From NCBI RefSeq assembly GCF_003148685.1, contig NZ_QGGR01000012.1, forward strand, positions 62,001 through 126,000: a stretch of DNA of 64,000 bases, written 5' to 3'. The notes beneath the pieces are model-generated. The model was not told where the DNA came from, did not search any database, and worked only from the letters and a program-made list of their open reading frames with translations. Positions 1 to 8,448 of the stretch are shown here, one piece after another. The position numbers and the translations under genes were made by a program. Position 1 is the first letter of the stretch, and every line of letters begins with the position of its first letter. Source of the stretch: Actinoplanes xinjiangensis. GTDB taxonomy: Bacteria > Actinomycetota > Actinomycetes > Mycobacteriales > Micromonosporaceae.

Positions 1-442
1 CGAACGTGTCCGGCTGGAAACCCTCGGAGCGGTAGAGGGCCTGCGCCACCTCGTTGTCCGGCGCGGTCTGCAACTGGACGGCCACCGCGCCCGCGGCCCG
101 CGCTCCGTCGGCGCACGCCCGGACCAGCGCCCGGCCCGCGCCGGCGCCCCGGGCGACGGGTGCGACGAACAGGTCGTTGAGCGTCCACACCGGAGCCATC
201 GAGAGTGACGAGAAGGTCGGGTAGACGTTGACGAACCCGGCCGGTGTGCCGTCCGCGGTGCGCGCCAGGAACACCACCGACTCGCCGCGCCCGTGCCGCT
301 CCCGCAGGAACGCCAGCACCCGTTCGGCCGGGGCCGGGCGCCGGTAGAAGTCGAGGTATCCGGAGAACAGCGCGGCCACCTCGGGCAGATCCTCGGTGCC
401 GGCGCGGCGAACCGTGATCACTTCGGCCGGGGTGCTGGTCAT
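1..442 (-). CDS. GNAT family N-acetyltransferase (3' end outside window)
   Basis: The reverse strand reads from an ATG at 442 into the window edge without a stop, giving about 147 residues beginning MTSTPAEVITVRRAG. The frame shows the GNAT fold pattern: an N-terminal beta strand, a central NDLFVAPVARGAGAGRALV segment that is the acetyl-CoA-binding R/Q-x-x-G-x-G/A loop (motif A), and a late ALYRSEGFQ motif typical of motif B. It should transfer an acetyl group from acetyl-CoA to an amine, but the substrate cannot be read. The gene is truncated only by the window border; only the last few residues are missing. Confidence 0.85.
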   Translation of the reverse strand, partial: MTSTPAEVITVRRAGTEDLPEVAALFSGYLDFYRRPAPAERVLAFLRERHGRGESVVFLARTADGTPAGFVNVYPTFSSLSMAPVWTLNDLFVAPVARGAGAGRALVRACADGARAAGAVAVQLQTAPDNEVAQALYRSEGFQPDTF

Positions 443-761
443 GGCGGCGTTCCTCTCCTCGACGTGTGGGGCGCGACCATCCTGCCCGCGCCGGATCCGG
501 GCGGGCGGTGGCGGGCGTGGCCGTACCGCCCACCGGGACGCTGTGATGATCACCCCCGGCCGCTCCGAATCGGTGCCTTCGCCGCCGCCGTTCCGGGCGG
601 TCGAGGCACAGATCCGGGATATCGCGGGAGATTCAGATCTGTCAGGATGATGGCCCTCGACGTTTTGATCGACTCGGCAGGCAACGTTTCCGGACGCAGC
701 CCCGTCATCTATCTGTACGGCCATGGATGGCGCCGACCGGGACCCCTCGATTGTGAGAGCC
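443..761. other. intergenic region, 319 bp
   Basis: This stretch separates the divergent acetyltransferase and L,D-transpeptidase genes, so promoters for both should lie here. I see no convincing -35/-10 pair, no strong inverted repeat and no reading frame with plausible codon use. The frames that cross it on the plus strand are rich in Arg, Gly and Pro, as expected of shadow frames. Confidence 0.5.
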
Positions 762-1988
762 ATGATTCAGCGACGTAAAGTCATCATCGGCACACTGGGC
801 GTGGCCGCAGCCGCCACCGTCACCGGGTGCACCACCTCCGGCAAGGGTGGCGAGGGCAACACGGCCTGGGTCGAGCCGGTGGCCGCCACCGAGCAGCCGG
901 CCACGCCGGTCCGGCTCGCCATGACCCCGGTGAGCGGTGCCAAGGACGTGTCGCCGACGAGCCCGATCGTCGTGGCCGCCGAGGAGGGCACCCTCAAGTC
1001 GGTCACCGTCACCGCCGGTAAGGCGAAGATCAGCGGGTCGATCCAGTCCGACGGGACCTGGAAGTCCGACGACGAGCTGGCCTACGGCAAGAGTTACAAG
1101 GTGGTCGCGACGGCCGCCGACAGCAAGGGTGTGGACAGCGAGCACACCTCCACGTTCACCACGGTGAAACCGGCCAACGTCGCGAAGGTCACCTTTCAGG
1201 CGAACGCGATGACCGCCCTCAAGGACGGCAAGACGTACGGCGTGGGCCAGCCGGTGATCGTCGCGTTCAGCCGGGCCGTGAACAAGGCCGCGGCCGAGAA
1301 GGCGATCAAGATCGAGACATCGCCGGCCGTCGAGGGCAAGTTCTACTGGCGCGACGACAAGACCGTGCACTGGCGGCCGAAGAAGTACTGGGCCTCCGGC
1401 ACGACGATCAAGGTCGCCGTGAACGCGTTCGGCGTCAAGCTCGGCAAGACGGTCTACGGGGCCAGGAACACGTCGGCCAGCTTCAAGATCGGGCGTGAGC
1501 TGATCGCGATCAGCGACAACCGCACGCACATGACGAAGGTCTACGTCGACGGCAAGCTGGTTCGTTCCATGCGCAGCAGTCTCGGCAAGGGCGGCTACAC
1601 CACCGGGGCGAACGGGCAGAAGATCAATTACTGGACCGCGGGCGGCCCGCACGTCGTGCTCACCAAGGAACGCGTGCATGCCATGAGTTCGGCGAGCTAC
1701 GGCGTCACCGACCCCAACGATCCGAACTTCTACGCGCCGAAGGACATCGAGTACTGCGCCCGGATCAGCTACTCCGGCGAGTTCCTGCACGCTGCCCCGT
1801 GGAACGGCTCGCTCGGCCGTGCCAACCTGTCGCACGGCTGCATCAACCTGAGCACCGCCGACGCCAAGTGGATGTACGAGAACCTCATGCTCGGTGACAT
1901 CGTCGACGTCAAGAACAGCCCCCGGGACCTCGAGGTCTGGAACGGCATCGGCGACTGGATGGTCCCCTTCGACAAGTACGGCGACTGA
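762..1988 (+). CDS. L,D-transpeptidase lipoprotein (YkuD, Ig-like domains)
   Basis: This is a peptidoglycan cross-linking enzyme that forms 3-3 links between diaminopimelate residues on the outer face of the membrane. The ATG at 762 starts MIQRRKVIIG, followed by a hydrophobic stretch and a lipobox ending at TVTGC, so it is exported and lipid-anchored. Two beta-rich Ig-like domains fill about residues 45-240. The C-terminal YkuD catalytic domain carries SHGCINLS with His358 and Cys360, the nucleophile, and an upstream LHAAPW histidine. An ATG at 723 is in frame but would put 13 charged residues before the signal peptide, so I prefer 762 (a GTG at 753 is another option). Length and order match mycobacterial and actinomycete Ldt proteins. 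Confidence 0.93.
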   Translation: MIQRRKVIIGTLGVAAAATVTGCTTSGKGGEGNTAWVEPVAATEQPATPVRLAMTPVSGAKDVSPTSPIVVAAEEGTLKSVTVTAGKAKISGSIQSDGTWKSDDELAYGKSYKVVATAADSKGVDSEHTSTFTTVKPANVAKVTFQANAMTALKDGKTYGVGQPVIVAFSRAVNKAAAEKAIKIETSPAVEGKFYWRDDKTVHWRPKKYWASGTTIKVAVNAFGVKLGKTVYGARNTSASFKIGRELIAISDNRTHMTKVYVDGKLVRSMRSSLGKGGYTTGANGQKINYWTAGGPHVVLTKERVHAMSSASYGVTDPNDPNFYAPKDIEYCARISYSGEFLHAAPWNGSLGRANLSHGCINLSTADAKWMYENLMLGDIVDVKNSPRDLEVWNGIGDWMVPFDKYGD

Positions 1989-2031
1989 CCCGGCGGGGCG
2001 TGCCATGACCGAAGCGGCGGTGCGCTGACCG

Positions 2032-2844
2032 ATGGACGTGCTCTTCGACGCCCTGGACCGCGCGATGGAGAGCGCCCGCCGCCGCTGGCCCACCACCCTG
2101 TTCGTCATCGGCGCGGTGCTGTGGGTCCTGGTCACGGCGGCCCTGGTCGGTTTCGCGCTGCTCGACAGCAACCCGACGGCCGGCGTCGTGCTGGCCGCGC
2201 CGCCGGCCGCCCTGCTCGCGATCGTCGTGGCGCGGGGCATCACCCGGCTGCGGTGGCCGGTCTGGCCGGTGGGCGTCGCACTGCCGGTGATGCTCGCCGG
2301 TCTGGTCGCCCCGCAGGCCGCGCGGTACGACGACGTGTTCCGCTGGGTGGTCCCGGTCGTGGTCTTCATCTACGCGCAGATCCTTCTGGGCACCGTCGCT
2401 GCCGGCGACGAGCTGTTCCGGCGCCGGGTGGGCCGGACCGGCAAGGGACGTGCCCTGATGAGCGCGATCGGCCGACGGCGGATCCTCCAGGTGAAGGTGC
2501 TGGTGGCGACGATCGTGGTGCTCGCCTCATCGCAGATCCCGGTGGGCGTCGGCATCGACGACTACGCGCCGGGCAACGCGGTCGGGTGGTCGACGTTCGA
2601 GTTCATGTTCTCGTGCGCGGCGGTGCCGATGTTCGTCGGCGTGTGATGGCGCAGGCCCGGCCTGGCCTGGTACGCGGTGGTCGTACTCCCGCTGGTCTTC
2701 GCTCTGAGTCTTCTGCCGCGCACCCCGGACGCGCGCTGGGAGGCCGTGCTGGGGCAGGGCTGGATCGTCGTCGCGGCGACGTGGCAGTGGTCCCGGGCAG
2801 CCGTCAAACCCTTCTGGCGCCGTCAAACGCGTCAGCGAATATGA
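2032..2844 (+). pseudogene. polytopic membrane protein interrupted by an in-frame TGA
   Basis: The frame from ATG 2032 encodes an unrecognised membrane protein with four to five hydrophobic segments (for example TTLFVIGAVLWVLVTAALVG near residue 23) and stops at a TGA at 2644-2646 after 204 residues. The very next codons in the same frame, 2647-2841, read WRRPGLAWYAVVVLPLVFAL and continue with another membrane segment, an amphipathic end and a basic tail to a second TGA at 2842. Codons after the first stop keep the strong G/C third-position bias of coding DNA. The simplest reading is one 270-codon gene broken by a nonsense change (TGG to TGA) or a sequencing error. The function is unknown; if the first stop is real the product is a 204-residue protein lacking its last helix. 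Confidence 0.6.
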
Positions 2845-2909
2845 CCATGGTGCATCACGCCGCTCGTTTGCCGGCTACTCGGTGACCCAGCTGACCTGGG
2901 ACCTGAGGC

Positions 2910-3311
2910 CTAGACCTTGAGGCGGGAGCGGAACTCGGCGAGCGTCACGACCGCCGCGTTCCGCTCCTCCACCGGGAAGATCGCGATGTCGGCGTCGTCC
3001 TCCTCGAGCTGCGGCAGCCACTCGGCGAGGAAGACCTTCACCGGGATCCGGATGGCGTGCTCGCCGTCGACGTCACCCTCGTTCTCCAGGCGGGCGACCG
3101 TCGCATACGGCCAGATCGGCAGGAGGTTGCGGCGGCGCCCGTCCTCGGTGAAGAGGATGTCGCCCTCGTCGCCCCAGACCCAGAGGGCACCGCGGTCGGC
3201 GATGGCCTCGAACGTGCGGGCCACGCGGGCCGGTTCGTCCAGCTCGCGCAGCTGCTCGGCCTCGCGGCGGGGGATGTCATCCGATGCCATGGAGCTGATC
3301 GTATCGGCCAC
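2910..3311 (-). CDS. DUF2750 family protein
   Basis: A 133-residue acidic cytoplasmic protein. It resembles DUF2750 proteins: an N-terminal helical part (EQLRELDEPARVARTFEAIA), a GALWVWGDEGDILF strand pair, the LLPIWPYATVA motif around residue 65 that marks the family, and an acidic C-terminal half. No catalytic residues are known for the family and the role is unknown. The start at 3311 gives MADTISSM; an internal ATG at 3290 (MASDDIPRR) is also possible because neither has a strong ribosome-binding site. It stands alone between convergent and divergent neighbours. Confidence 0.75.
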   Translation of the reverse strand: MADTISSMASDDIPRREAEQLRELDEPARVARTFEAIADRGALWVWGDEGDILFTEDGRRRNLLPIWPYATVARLENEGDVDGEHAIRIPVKVFLAEWLPQLEEDDADIAIFPVEERNAAVVTLAEFRSRLKV

Positions 3312-3531
3312 CCGGCGGCCCGCTGCCGGCCACCCGGTGGGACCCGGATCAGGCCGATCGTGGTCGAGCCGGACCGCCCGCGGAGCGTGTCTCCGGGAGC
3401 GCTGCCGGCGTCGTACTTCTCTCCCCGTTTCGTGCCAACGGGTGTCTATTTCACAGCAAACGCATAGCTGTCCGATTTGGATGGTCCGGCTGCGGCCGGA
3501 TCACCGCCGGCCGCCCGACCGGAAGGACAGC

Positions 3532-5127
3532 ATGACTGAACCGACGAACCGTCGCAGTCGCTCGCGCCTGCTCACCGCGGGTGCCGTGACGGGCGCCCTC
3601 GCGCTCACCGCGGCCGGAGTGGGAGTGGCGCAGGCCGCGGCCGCCCCGCCGGCGCTCTCGTTCGTGGCCGCCACCACGGCGGTCACCGCGGAGCGGTACT
3701 CGTACGACGGCGACGTGTGGCTCTCGTTCGACCTCGGCCTGCACGTGATCGCCGGCAAGGACCCCTTCGAGATCTGGGCCAAGCGGTCCGGCTACGACAA
3801 GCCGATCGTCGCCGAACAGGTGGTCGTCCAGAACGGCAAGAAGAAGAAGGTCACCCTGCCGGCCGGCACGGTGTCCGACTTCAACGGTCTCAAGGACTTC
3901 ACGAAGATCACCATCGTGGACGGGGCTGGCAAGCCGGTCACCGAGTACACGACGGCGTTCTGCGGCAACACCTGGGGTTCGGCGCGCACCCGGCCGGACG
4001 CCCCGGCGACCAGCCCCTACCCGACCAGCTGTGGCGGTTCCAACCCGTTCACGCTCGGGGCGGTCTGGGGTGTGCAGGCCGGCTGGAACGGGGCGGTGCG
4101 CGACCGGCCCGGTGACGAGCGCGACGATACCCCGTTCGACCTGGCGCCCGGCGAGTACACCGCCACGGCCACGGTGAACCCGACGTACCAGAAGATGTTC
4201 GGCATCCCGGAGAAGTCGGCGACCGTCAGCGTCGCCGTCACCGTGGTCGACATGACCGAAGAGGGCAAGGGCGGTCTGGCCCGGGCGAAGAAGGCCGACG
4301 TCGCCGAGGACCCGACCCTCGCGCCGCCCGCCGACGAGCACTCGCTGCACGCCGGCCAGGGTGACGCGGCCCGCCAGGTGTCGTCCTACCTGCCCGAGTT
4401 CCGGGCGCCCGCGAAGCGCCCCGCCACGCTGAAGGCCGCGCCCGCCGCCGGCCCGAAGCCGGACCTCCGGTCGCTGCCGGCCTGGGGGATGGAGCTGTCC
4501 GAAGAGGACGGCAAGTGGTACGTCAACTTCGGCGCCACCGTCTGGAACGCGGGCACCTCGCCCCTGCTCGTCGACGGCTTCCGGCGTTCCGGCACCGAAC
4601 TGATGGACGCCTACCAGTACTTCTTCGACGCCAAGGGCAACCAGGTCGGCTCGAAGGAGGCCGGCACCATGGAGTGGGACCCGCGGGAGGGTCACAAGCA
4701 CTGGCACTTCACCGACTTCGCCCAGTACAACCTGCTCTCCTCCGACCAGAAGCTGGCCGTGCGCAGTGGCAAGGAGGCGTTCTGCCTGGCCAACACGGAC
4801 GCGGTCGACTACACCATCGCCGGTGCCAAGTGGCGGCCGGAGAACACCTCGCTGGAGACCTCGTGCGGCGCGGACACCGTCGTCGCGGTGCGTGAGGTCC
4901 TCGACATCGGCAACGGCGACACCTACAGCCAGAGCCGTCCGGGCCAGTCGTTCGAGATCACCGATCTGCCGAACGGCACCTACTACATCCAGGTGCTGGC
5001 CAACCCGGACAACAAGCTCGCCGAGCTGAACACCAAGAACAACTCGGCGCTGCGTGAGGTCATCCTCGGCGGCACCCCGGAGGCGCGGACGCTGACCGTG
5101 CCGCCGGTGCACGGCATCGAGGGCTGA
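3532..5127 (+). CDS. secreted lysyl oxidase-like protein
   Basis: A 531-residue exported protein. The ATG at 3532 follows GGAAGGA at a good spacing and starts MTEPTNRRSRSRLLTAGAVT, a Sec-type signal peptide ending near AQAAAA. Residues 30-300 are beta-rich with no recognised domain. The C-terminal part (about 310-525) matches the lysyl oxidase family: WDPREGHKHWHF places His388, His390 and His392 as the copper ligands, and the following DFAQYNL is also typical. Known members oxidise lysine side chains to aldehydes using copper and a lysine tyrosylquinone; whether this bacterial homologue does so on wall or secreted proteins is inference. A 10-bp hairpin follows the stop. Confidence 0.85.
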   Translation: MTEPTNRRSRSRLLTAGAVTGALALTAAGVGVAQAAAAPPALSFVAATTAVTAERYSYDGDVWLSFDLGLHVIAGKDPFEIWAKRSGYDKPIVAEQVVVQNGKKKKVTLPAGTVSDFNGLKDFTKITIVDGAGKPVTEYTTAFCGNTWGSARTRPDAPATSPYPTSCGGSNPFTLGAVWGVQAGWNGAVRDRPGDERDDTPFDLAPGEYTATATVNPTYQKMFGIPEKSATVSVAVTVVDMTEEGKGGLARAKKADVAEDPTLAPPADEHSLHAGQGDAARQVSSYLPEFRAPAKRPATLKAAPAAGPKPDLRSLPAWGMELSEEDGKWYVNFGATVWNAGTSPLLVDGFRRSGTELMDAYQYFFDAKGNQVGSKEAGTMEWDPREGHKHWHFTDFAQYNLLSSDQKLAVRSGKEAFCLANTDAVDYTIAGAKWRPENTSLETSCGADTVVAVREVLDIGNGDTYSQSRPGQSFEITDLPNGTYYIQVLANPDNKLAELNTKNNSALREVILGGTPEARTLTVPPVHGIEG

Positions 5128-5136
5128 CCCTCGCCG

Positions 5137-5165
5137 ACGGCCGCCCTTCGGCGAGGGGCGGCCGT
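5137..5165. terminator. hairpin between convergent genes
   Basis: ACGGCCGCCC, a 9-nt loop, then GGGCGGCCGT form a perfect 10-bp stem directly after the lysyl-oxidase-like stop and before the end of the convergent GAF gene at 5174. There is no T tract, as is common in actinomycetes. It probably serves both strands. Confidence 0.7.
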
Positions 5166-5173
5166 TCACCGGC

Positions 5174-5683
5174 TCAGTATCGTGGCGTCTCCGGAAGCAG
5201 GCGCTCCAGTGCCGTGCCGGTCGCCTCGGCCAGCGTGGACAGCAACTCGACCTGCTCGTCGGTGGCCCGGCGTGCCGTCGACCAGTAGACGCCGACCGCG
5301 CCCAGCGGGTCGGCCGCCCGCACCGGGATCATCGCCAGCGAGCGGACGAAGGTGGGCCGGTACGCCTCCTGCGGGATGCGGTCGTCGACCCGGATGTCCG
5401 GGATGACGGCGGGCGTGCGGGACAGCATCGCCCAGCCGCTGATGCACTCGGTGATCGGGAAACGCTGGCCCTTCCACAACGGGCTGATCGCGTCCTCGTC
5501 GGCGTAGAAGCAGCGGTCCCCGTCGCGCAGGACGACGGTGGCGCCGTGCGCGTCGGACAGTGCCCGCGCGTTGCTGCGCACCAGATGCTGGACGACCGTC
5601 AGATTCCGTGCCCGGCCCAGGGCGGCGACCACATCCCGCAGCATGTCGTCCTTGGTATGCAGCCGACTCACCTCCGCGGACAA
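5174..5683 (-). CDS. GAF domain protein
   Basis: A 169-residue single-domain cytoplasmic protein. The first 40 residues form a helix (VVAALGRARNLTVVQHLVRS); residues 25-160 make a GAF fold with a GATVVLRDGDRCFYADED beta hairpin, the ITECISGWAML segment, the PDIRVDDRIP loop typical of GAF proteins that precede signalling outputs, and the closing SLAMIPVRA...GAVGVYW strands. It has no output domain, so it may be a ligand sensor working through a partner, or a remnant of a larger sensor. The ATG at 5683 gives MSAEVSRLHTK. The neighbouring Roadblock genes are divergent and may share its regulation, but this is inference. Confidence 0.82.
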   Translation of the reverse strand: MSAEVSRLHTKDDMLRDVVAALGRARNLTVVQHLVRSNARALSDAHGATVVLRDGDRCFYADEDAISPLWKGQRFPITECISGWAMLSRTPAVIPDIRVDDRIPQEAYRPTFVRSLAMIPVRAADPLGAVGVYWSTARRATDEQVELLSTLAEATGTALERLLPETPRY

Positions 5684-5960
5684 CCTTAGGGGCGAGCGCG
5701 GATCTCTGCCGCCGTGCCACTCCGGAGAGTGACGGTGGCATCCGTTACATCCTATTCGTTCACGTTGCGCTCGAGCTGGACCGATGATCGAGCCCGATTC
5801 GGACCGTGAGGCGGACGCGGCCGACCGAACGGAGCCGTTGAAACGATCTTAAGTCCGGGTTGGGAGACAGTTGTTCCCCGGAACAAGTTTCCTGTGCCAG
5901 GGTTGGCCCTTCCCGCCGATCGGCGCCGGCGCGATCCGGCGCGAGAAATGTGGAGGACCC

Positions 5961-6335
5961 GTGGCGAACATCGAGACCGCGCTGAAAGAAGCCATGACTC
6001 TCGAAGGCGCCATCGGCGTCGCGCTGGTGGATTACACCAGCGGCCTCACTCTCGGCTACCTGGGCGGTGACGGCGTCATGGACATGACCGTCGCGGCGGC
6101 CGGCAACACCGACGTGGTCCGTGCCAAGATGCGCGCACTGGAGCTCCTCGGCCTCCAGGACGGCATCGAGGACATCCTGATCACCCTCGACTCGCAGTAC
6201 CACCTGATCCGCCTGCTCCGCGCCCGCCGCGGCGGCGACGCGCTCTTCCTCTACCTGGCGCTGAACAAGAGCCGCGCGAACCTGGGCCTCGCCCGCCACC
6301 AGCTCCGCAAGATCGAGGCGGAACTGGACGTATGA
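5961..6335 (+). CDS. Roadblock/LC7 domain protein
   Basis: A 124-residue protein of the Roadblock/LC7 fold, a small alpha-beta dimerisation module that in bacteria binds Ras-like MglA or CvnD GTPases. The GTG at 5961 sits behind TGGAGGACCC, a strong ribosome-binding site; an ATG at 5871 in the same frame has none. The sequence ALKEAMTLEGAIGVALVDY, followed by the glycine-containing TSGLTLGYLGGD hairpin and the DILITLDSQYHLIRLL strand pair, follows the family pattern. It overlaps the next Roadblock gene by ATGA, so the two are translationally coupled and could form a heterodimer. No GTPase gene is adjacent. Confidence 0.8.
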   Translation: MANIETALKEAMTLEGAIGVALVDYTSGLTLGYLGGDGVMDMTVAAAGNTDVVRAKMRALELLGLQDGIEDILITLDSQYHLIRLLRARRGGDALFLYLALNKSRANLGLARHQLRKIEAELDV

Positions 6336-6802
6336 CCAGCCCTCATGGCGGTCTGCCGAGCAGGCTGGCCCCGCGGCACGCCGCACCGCAGGCCGCGGGA
6401 CCCGTCCGGTTCGATCCCGCGACGGACCCGCGACGGCCGCTGCGCCTGGAGCTGGCCGGCCTGCGGCACCAGGTCGTCGGGGTCACCGGCTGCATCATCG
6501 CCGGTGTCGACGGCCTGCTGATCCTGCACGACTCGCGGTCGGCCGGTGAGCCGCACGACGTGGCCGCGATGGCGGCGGCCGCGCACGGCATCAGCCGTAC
6601 CTGCGGTGGTGCCCTGGCGCAGGGGGAGTTCCAGGAGGTGACGATCCGCAACCGGCAGGGGTGCCTGGCGGTCTACGGGATCGGCGACCTGGCGCTGCTG
6701 GCCGTGGTCGGCGACGGCACGGTGAACATCGCCCGGCTGCACCTGGAGGCGCGGCCGGTGCTCGCCCGTCTGGCGACGATGCTCGACGTGACTCAGTTGT
6801 AG
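6332..6802 (+). CDS. Roadblock/LC7-like protein, second of a pair
   Basis: A 156-residue protein starting within the stop of the previous gene (ATGA, 6332-6335). The first 45 residues are proline- and arginine-rich and probably disordered; the rest (VTGCIIAGVDGLLILHDSR, HGISRTCGGALAQGEFQEVTI, DLALLAVVGDGTVNIARLH) fits a Roadblock/LC7 fold. The two tandem paralogues differ clearly in sequence. In the actinomycete conservons the Roadblock protein CvnB works with a kinase-like CvnA, CvnC (DUF742) and the GTPase CvnD, none of which is present here, so the pair may act on a distant GTPase. Its end overlaps the convergent phospholipase gene by 10 bp. Confidence 0.75.
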   Translation: MTSPHGGLPSRLAPRHAAPQAAGPVRFDPATDPRRPLRLELAGLRHQVVGVTGCIIAGVDGLLILHDSRSAGEPHDVAAMAAAAHGISRTCGGALAQGEFQEVTIRNRQGCLAVYGIGDLALLAVVGDGTVNIARLHLEARPVLARLATMLDVTQL

Positions 6803-7779
6803 GAAATGATCTTGTTGATCAGCCCGCCGCCGGGGAAGTCGAGCATCATCACCCCGGTACGGGTGAACGAGCCGGCGTTGAGCCGGCCCAGCAGGTACGG
6901 GTTGACGCCCTGCTGGAACAGCGCCCCGCCGGCGACCCAGTAGGGCGGGGCGAGCGCGCCCGAGCCGCTGGTGAAGTTGACGTGGATGCGGCCGGGGTCG
7001 CCGGTGTTCGTGGTGGCGAGAAAGTTGTTCACGGCCGTGCGCTTGTCGGCGATCTGGGCGAACGTCGGCACGTTGTACCGGTCCTGGACGTAGGTCGACG
7101 ATCCGTCGGCCCACCCGGAGAACTGGGCGAGCCCGTAGTCGGCGAAGCGGCCACCGCGCGGGCCGTTCAGCACCGCGAGGACGACCTTGCCGCGGACCGC
7201 GCCGAGGGTGGGTACCGCGGCGGCGGACGAGCGTGTCACCGACGGCGTCCAGAACAGGCCGGGCCGGGCGGCGACGTACGAGTCGAAGATGTCCGGGAAG
7301 CTGCGCTGCCCGGTCGCGTCGCTGCACGAGCCGGTCTCGCCGGTGCATTCGTGCTTGAAGCGGAGCAGGACGGTCTCGCCGGGGTGCGCGGTGAGGAACG
7401 CGGACAGCCTGTTCAGCACGTCGTCGAAGTTCGCCACCTGGTAGACGGCGCCGTGGTGGATGGTGAACGTGTTGCCGTCGTTGATCCGCGCCCGGATGTC
7501 GATCGCCCGGATGCCGGCGTTGAGCTGCGCGGTCAGGGTGCCACCGCTGTCGCCGAAGTTCTCCTGCGTCTGCGTGTAGTCGCCGCCGTGGATCGACATG
7601 GTCTCGTGGGTGCCCGGGATCGAGAGCGCGGCCAGGCTGGTCGCGGCGGGCACGCCGGCCATCCAGTCGGGGTGGTGCGCGCCGCTCAACGTCCGGTACG
7701 AGGTGTCGGCCGCATGGGCGGGCTGGGGGAACAGGAGCAGCGTGGCGGTGGCGACCGCGGCGGCGAGAAGGCGCTTCAT
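6793..7779 (-). CDS. secreted phosphatidylinositol-specific phospholipase C
   Basis: A 328-residue secreted enzyme. The signal peptide MKRLLAAAVATATLLLFPQP is cleaved near AHA-AD. The PI-PLC X-like domain covers about residues 50-310: the SIPGTHET motif supplies the catalytic general base His58, RAIDIRAR carries the arginine and aspartate of the active site, and TIHHG supplies the second catalytic histidine at about 108. The family cleaves phosphatidylinositol to diacylglycerol and a cyclic inositol phosphate. Length is normal for bacterial enzymes. The gene is monocistronic and convergent with the Roadblock pair; about 30 bp separate it from the transglycosylase-like gene upstream on the same strand. 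Confidence 0.9.
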   Translation of the reverse strand: MKRLLAAAVATATLLLFPQPAHAADTSYRTLSGAHHPDWMAGVPAATSLAALSIPGTHETMSIHGGDYTQTQENFGDSGGTLTAQLNAGIRAIDIRARINDGNTFTIHHGAVYQVANFDDVLNRLSAFLTAHPGETVLLRFKHECTGETGSCSDATGQRSFPDIFDSYVAARPGLFWTPSVTRSSAAAVPTLGAVRGKVVLAVLNGPRGGRFADYGLAQFSGWADGSSTYVQDRYNVPTFAQIADKRTAVNNFLATTNTGDPGRIHVNFTSGSGALAPPYWVAGGALFQQGVNPYLLGRLNAGSFTRTGVMMLDFPGGGLINKIISYN

Positions 7780-7812
7780 GCGCGAGAAGATATCGACTGG
7801 GCTTTATAAGCG

Positions 7813-8385
7813 CTAGTCGCAGCCTTGATCAGTGTCCCCGCGCAGGCCGGCGACGAGCGCGGTGGCCGCGTCGGTGTGCTTCGTGTACGCCTCCGGGAAG
7901 GCCGAGATCTGCACGGCCTGGGCGGCCTCGGTGAGCCGCATCCGCTGCCAGCCGTCGACGTCGAGCAGCTTGTCGTAGAACTTCCCGGTCTGATAGGCCG
8001 GATCGGACAGCTGCTTCGGCGTGCCCCAGCCCTGGCTGGGGCGCTGCTGGAACAGGCCGATCGAGTCACGGTCGCCGCCGCGCAGGTTACGCAGCCGGGA
8101 CTCCTGAAGGGCGGTCGCGACCGCGATCACCAGCCCCTGTTCGGGCACCCGCCGCTCGGTGCCGATGGTGACGATGGTGCGCGCGTTAGCGAGCTGTTCA
8201 TCGGTCCACCGGTCGGCGGACGACGGAGCGGGATGGGGAGTGCAGCCGGCGTCGGCGCGTACCAGCGGGCTGATCAGGAAAGCGACGAGGACGGCGACGG
8301 CGGTCACGAACAACGCGCGCACAGAGAAGCTGCACCTTTCCGGGGAATGGGGGACTGGCGAAGGGTACCGATCTATCCCGGCCAT
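7813..8385 (-). CDS. exported transglycosylase-like (SLT fold) protein
   Basis: A 190-residue protein with an N-terminal membrane or signal segment (VRALFVTAVAVLVAFLISPL, residues 22-41) and a C-terminal domain resembling soluble lytic transglycosylases: TIVTIGTERRVPEQGLVIAV, then ATALQESRLRNL with the candidate catalytic glutamate, and the GGDRDSIGLFQQRPSQGWG motif that replaces the G-L-M/F-Q of the SLT fold. Such proteins are common in actinomycetes and are presumed to act on peptidoglycan. The ATG at 8385 has a good GTGAGG site 6 nt upstream; the GTG at 8322 would give a more usual signal peptide and is the alternative. Confidence 0.75.
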   Translation of the reverse strand: MAGIDRYPSPVPHSPERCSFSVRALFVTAVAVLVAFLISPLVRADAGCTPHPAPSSADRWTDEQLANARTIVTIGTERRVPEQGLVIAVATALQESRLRNLRGGDRDSIGLFQQRPSQGWGTPKQLSDPAYQTGKFYDKLLDVDGWQRMRLTEAAQAVQISAFPEAYTKHTDAATALVAGLRGDTDQGCD

Positions 8386-8448
8386 GTGAATCCTCACGGG
8401 ATCGGCTGTTCGGCCGATCAAGATTCTGTGGAGAGCACGGAGACGGTC

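Noticed and set aside
705..2369. Long minus-strand frame opposite the L,D-transpeptidase gene
   Set aside because: It mirrors the real gene; its product is rich in Arg, Gly, Val and His without any fold motif, as usual for antisense frames in high-GC DNA.
2917..3531. Upstream extension of the lysyl-oxidase-like frame
   Set aside because: The extension crosses the opposite DUF2750 gene and intergenic DNA; the ATG at 3532 has a strong ribosome-binding site and starts a signal peptide.
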